Positions 45,213-48,304 of a stretch of DNA of 48,304 bases are shown here, piece by piece; the stretch's first letter is position 1; every line of letters begins with the position of its first letter. The position numbers and the translations under genes were made by a program. The notes under the pieces are model-generated. The model was not told where the DNA came from. It saw only the letters and a program-made list of their open reading frames with translations, and did no database searches. Location: the NCBI GenBank assembly GCA_022827325.1, contig JAJDTE010000177.1, positions 1-48,304 on the forward strand, written 5' to 3'. The stretch comes from VYFG01 sp022827325. GTDB taxonomy: Bacteria; Pseudomonadota; Gammaproteobacteria; Arenicellales; Poriferihabitantaceae.

Positions 45213-46594
45213 TGCGCCAGTTGATGGATAGTCTGCCGAAACCGGCGAAGAACGTCGAGCCGCCCGGGATGGCGGCCGTCCCGAACCACCGGCATGCCGG
45301 CCACATAGACGTCGGTCAGCGGGGCGTCATTGCCCGAAAAGACCCAGCTGTCCACCAGTGCGCCCCTTTGCCGCCCCACGAAGCGCGGCAGGTCGGGATC
45401 GAGAACGATGAAGTCGGCCCGGGCGCCCGGGCGGATGGCGCCGCCGTCGATGCCGCAGGCCCGGGCACCGCCGAGCGCGCTTTTGACCAGCAGGTTCTCG
45501 CCGGTGTGCGGACTGCCGCAGCCCGCGCCGGCCAGCAGGTTGCGCCGCCGGTGCTGCAGCCGTTGTCCGTATTCCAGCCAGCGAAGCTCCTCCACCGGGC
45601 TGACGGAGATGTGGCTGTCCGAGCCGATCCCGAAACAGCCGCCCTCGCGAAGGAAAGCCGGCGCCGGGAAGATCCCGTCACCCAGGTTGGCCTCGGTGGT
45701 GGGGCACAGTCCCGCCACCGCGCCGGATGCCGCCATCCGGCCGGTTTCCCCGTCGGTGATGTGGGTGGCGTGGACCAGGCACCAGTCCGGGCCGGGGGAG
45801 AAATGTTCGTACAGCCACTCCACCGGACGCCTGCCGCTGAACGACAGGCATTCGTCCACTTCCCGCTCCTGTTCCGCGACATGGATATGGACGGGCCGCC
45901 CAGCCGGGGATCCGTCCAGGACCTCGCGCAGCAGGTCCTCGTCCACCGCCCTCAGTGAATGGGGTGCGATGCCGAGTTGCTGACCGGGCTCCAGCCCGCC
46001 GGCGAGTCCGGCGACGATCTCCAGGAAGCCGTCCGCGTCGTTGATGAACCGCTTCTGTCCTTCGCCCGGCGGCAGGGAACCGAACCCGCCGAACCGGTAG
46101 AGCACCGGCAGCGCGGTGAAGCCGATTCCGGTGTCCCACGCGGCCCGGGCGCACTGGCGGGTCATTTCCGCCCTGTCGTCATACGGCCGGCCGGCCGGGT
46201 CGTGGTGCAGGTACTGGAACTCGGCGACATGGGTATACCCCGCCTCCAGCATCTCCAGGTAGAGCATCCTGGCGATATGGTATAGCTGGTCGGGCGTGAT
46301 CCGTGCCAGCATCCCGTACATGGCCTTGCGCCAGGTCCAGAAGGAGTCGTCGACGTCGCCGGCAAGCTCCCCCAGCCCGGCCATGGCGCGCTGGTGGGCA
46401 TGGGAATGGAGATTGGGAATCCCGGGCAGCATGACTCCGTCCAGCCGTACCGTGTCCGGGCCCGCATCCTTCCACCGGATTCCGCTTCGCACCGAATCGA
46501 AGGCGCCGCTCCCGTTCACCCGGAAATGCACGTCTTCCGACCAGCCGTCGGCCAGCAAAACCGATGAACACCAATAGTTTCCTGGCCGGGCCAT
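45209..46594 (-). CDS. hutF: Formimidoylglutamate deiminase
   Basis: Amidohydrolase-family zinc enzyme: formimino-glutamate to formyl-glutamate plus ammonia. Metal ligands HSHAHQR and later HIHVAEQE, ITDGETGRMA, and SDSH. Its presence means this organism uses the HutF/HutG route rather than direct HutG to glutamate. 461 residues. ATG 46594 starts the protein (MARPGNYW); upstream in-frame codons could extend it to 46642. The gene starts a minus-strand unit with hutH. Confidence 0.93.
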   Translation of the reverse strand: MARPGNYWCSSVLLADGWSEDVHFRVNGSGAFDSVRSGIRWKDAGPDTVRLDGVMLPGIPNLHSHAHQRAMAGLGELAGDVDDSFWTWRKAMYGMLARITPDQLYHIARMLYLEMLEAGYTHVAEFQYLHHDPAGRPYDDRAEMTRQCARAAWDTGIGFTALPVLYRFGGFGSLPPGEGQKRFINDADGFLEIVAGLAGGLEPGQQLGIAPHSLRAVDEDLLREVLDGSPAGRPVHIHVAEQEREVDECLSFSGRRPVEWLYEHFSPGPDWCLVHATHITDGETGRMAASGAVAGLCPTTEANLGDGIFPAPAFLREGGCFGIGSDSHISVSPVEELRWLEYGQRLQHRRRNLLAGAGCGSPHTGENLLVKSALGGARACGIDGGAIRPGARADFIVLDPDLPRFVGRQRGALVDSWVFSGNDAPLTDVYVAGMPVVRDGRHPGRLDVLRRFRQTIHQLAQ

Positions 46595-46640
46595 TGTGCG
46601 ACTTGCTTTAGCGGGAACGGCAGTATAGCATACCAGATAC

Positions 46641-47867
46641 ATGTATATACAACTGCTTCAGAACGCCCTGCTGGCCCGGCTGGTTGACGGGAACGACTAC
46701 CACCTGTTGCCGGATGCAACCGTGGTGATCGGGGACGATCGCATTGCCTGGGTCGGCCCGGACGCCGATCTTCCCGACCGCTACCGCGGGGCGGACCGTC
46801 TCGACTGCGGCGGACGGCTGCTGACACCCGGACTGATCGACTGCCACACCCACCTGGTCTACGGCGGCAACCGCGCCGGGGAGTTCGAGCGCCGCCTCCA
46901 GGGCGAGGACTACGGGGAAATCGCCCGCCAGGGAGGCGGCATCATGGCCACCGTCCGGGCGACCCGCTCCGCCACCGCGGATGAACTGGTGATGCAGTCA
47001 CGGCCGCGCCTCGGGGCGCTGGTCTCGGAAGGTGTCACCACCGTGGAAATCAAGTCCGGCTACGGGCTCGAACGGGACACGGAAATCCGCATGCTCGAAG
47101 CCGCGGGGCGCCTTTGCCGGGAAGCGGGCGTTCGCTGCCAGCGGACCTTCCTTGGCGCCCACGCCCTCCCCCCCGAGTTCTCCGGCCGCGCCGACGACTA
47201 CATTGCCCTCGTGTGCGATGACATGCTGCCGGCGGCGGCGGCGGCGGGCGTGGTGGACGCCGTGGACGCCTTCTGCGAGCACATCGCCTTCAGTGTCGCG
47301 CAGACCGAGAGGGTCTTCGACCGGGCACAGGGCCTGGGCCTGCCGGTGAAATGCCACGCCGAACAGCTCTCGCACATGGGCGGCGCGGTGATGAGCGCAT
47401 CCCGGGGGGCACTGTCCGTCGACCACATCGAGTACCTGCCGGCCGAAAGCGTCGGCAACCTGGCCGAAGCGAATACCGTGGCCGTGCTGCTGCCCGGCGC
47501 GTTCTATATCCTGAAGGAACGGCAGCTCCCGCCCGTGGCGGCACTGCGGGAACACGGCGTTCCCATGGCCCTCGCCACCGATGCGAACCCGGGCTCCTCC
47601 CCCGTGTTCTCGCCGCTGCTCATCATGAACATGGGCTGTACCCTGTTCGGCCTCACCCCCCTCGAGGCCCTGGCGGGCTTCACCATCAACGCGGCCAGGG
47701 CCCTCGGCCTTGCGGACCGCATCGGCTCCATCGAGCCCGGCAAGGCGGCGGACCTGGTCCTGTGGGACTGCGCCCACCCGGCGGAACTCAGTTACCACGT
47801 CGGCCTGAACCCCTGCGTGGGGGTGGTCCAGGGCGGCCAGTGGCGGGGCGGGGGGCCGCCGGTATGA
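46641..47867 (+). CDS. hutI: Imidazolonepropionase
   Basis: Third step: imidazolonepropionate to formimino-glutamate. An amidohydrolase-fold protein of 408 residues with HTH (DCHTHLVYGG), CHAEQL and the late TDANPGSSP motifs that bind the metal. The start at ATG 46641 lies in the operator palindrome; no Shine-Dalgarno sequence precedes it, so it may be leaderless. It overlaps hutC by 4 bases. hutU is not in the window. Confidence 0.95.
   Translation: MYIQLLQNALLARLVDGNDYHLLPDATVVIGDDRIAWVGPDADLPDRYRGADRLDCGGRLLTPGLIDCHTHLVYGGNRAGEFERRLQGEDYGEIARQGGGIMATVRATRSATADELVMQSRPRLGALVSEGVTTVEIKSGYGLERDTEIRMLEAAGRLCREAGVRCQRTFLGAHALPPEFSGRADDYIALVCDDMLPAAAAAGVVDAVDAFCEHIAFSVAQTERVFDRAQGLGLPVKCHAEQLSHMGGAVMSASRGALSVDHIEYLPAESVGNLAEANTVAVLLPGAFYILKERQLPPVAALREHGVPMALATDANPGSSPVFSPLLIMNMGCTLFGLTPLEALAGFTINAARALGLADRIGSIEPGKAADLVLWDCAHPAELSYHVGLNPCVGVVQGGQWRGGGPPV
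46642..46651. promoter_or_regulatory. HutC-type operator in divergent hutF/hutI region
   Basis: TGTATATACA, a perfect 10-base palindrome and match to the HutC consensus TGTA-N2-TACA known from Pseudomonas. It overlaps the hutI start codon and lies 48 bases upstream of hutF, so one bound repressor could control both directions. Confidence 0.65.
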
Positions 47868-48304
47868 ACCTCGCCGAACTGCAGCACCTGGACAGGAACA
47901 TCGCGCTGCCGCTGTACCAACAGATCAAGCGCAACATCCGCACCAGCATCCGCAAAAGGCAGTGGCAGCCGGGCACCCGGCTGCCGTCGGAAAACGCGCT
48001 GGTGAACGGCCTTGGCGTCAGCCGCATGACCGTACACCGGGCACTGCGCGAACTGACCCAGGAAGGCCTGCTCGAGAGAGTGCACGGCCTCGGCACGTTC
48101 GTCGCCAAGCCGCCTCGTCACGCCAGCCTGATCACCCTGCAGGACATCGCCGACGAGATCCGAGAGGCGGGATTCACCCACAACTGCAAAGTGCTCGAAC
48201 TCGGGACCGTGAAGGCCGACGCCGCCCGGGCCGGACTGATGGAGGTGGCCCAGGGCGACAGGCTGTACCGCCTCCTCGCGGTCCACTTCCAGGACCGGGA
48301 ACCC
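47864..48304 (+). CDS. hutC: Histidine utilisation repressor HutC, 3' end cut by window
   Basis: GntR-family repressor of the HutC subgroup, relieved by urocanate. The 147 visible residues include the winged helix-turn-helix (LPLYQQIKRNIRTSIRKRQWQPG ... VSRMTVHRALRELTQEGLLERV, about 16-80) and the start of the effector domain (ASLITLQDIADEI). The frame runs off the window end. The start ATG overlaps the hutI stop (ATGA). It likely binds the palindrome at 46642. Confidence 0.93.
   Translation, partial: MNLAELQHLDRNIALPLYQQIKRNIRTSIRKRQWQPGTRLPSENALVNGLGVSRMTVHRALRELTQEGLLERVHGLGTFVAKPPRHASLITLQDIADEIREAGFTHNCKVLELGTVKADAARAGLMEVAQGDRLYRLLAVHFQDREP

Overview
This is a chromosomal window from a high-GC gammaproteobacterium. 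The evidence is the gene content and several conserved gene orders: tyrS-mepM-anmK beside an rRNA operon, tRNA(Pro-Arg-His-Leu)-tig-clpP-clpX-lon-hupB-tRNA(Val-Asp)-ppiD as in Pseudomonas and relatives, ridA-recG, proVWX, and a histidine-utilisation cluster of the HutF type. No gene here fixes the genus.

Layout. 1-1436 is a 16S rRNA gene on the minus strand, cut by the window edge at its 3' end, with its leader and a strong promoter (to about 1632). From 1633 to about 2460 no gene is seen. 2464-9985 is a visibly A/T-richer accessory island, all on the plus strand and inserted between tyrS and the rRNA operon. It encodes a radical-SAM protein, a GHKL/HSP90-type ATPase, a ParB/sulfiredoxin-fold protein, a small PD-(D/E)XK-type nuclease candidate, an SNF2-family ATPase and a second ParB-fold protein. 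The last four genes overlap or nearly touch and look like one functional unit, probably an undescribed genome-defence or DNA-processing system. 10132-22574 holds housekeeping genes: tyrS (minus), then mepM, anmK, ridA, recG, ubiA, a NUDIX hydrolase, priA and pyrC (plus). A cluster of DnaA boxes with an A/T-rich stretch lies just before priA.

22577-33117 is the protein-quality-control block on the minus strand: ppiD, a toxin-antitoxin locus with a frameshifted toxin, two tRNAs, hupB, lon, clpX, clpP, tig and four tRNAs. One of these, tRNA-Arg(TCT), is split in its anticodon by a 328-nt group I intron. 33346-43588 holds htpG, a methylated-DNA cysteine methyltransferase, a stand-alone EF-G, a proVWX glycine-betaine importer, a DjlA-like co-chaperone, a class I glutamine amidotransferase and a DUF1289 protein. 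43668 to the end is the histidine degradation locus: hutH and hutF on minus, divergent from hutI and a window-truncated hutC on plus, with a HutC-type palindrome at the start of hutI.

The most interesting items are the four-gene ParB/nuclease/SNF2/ParB module with its radical-SAM/GHKL neighbours, the group I intron inside tRNA-Arg(TCT), the DnaA-box cluster before priA, and the decayed toxin beside an intact antitoxin. Functions of the island are inferred from visible motifs only; no database search was possible.
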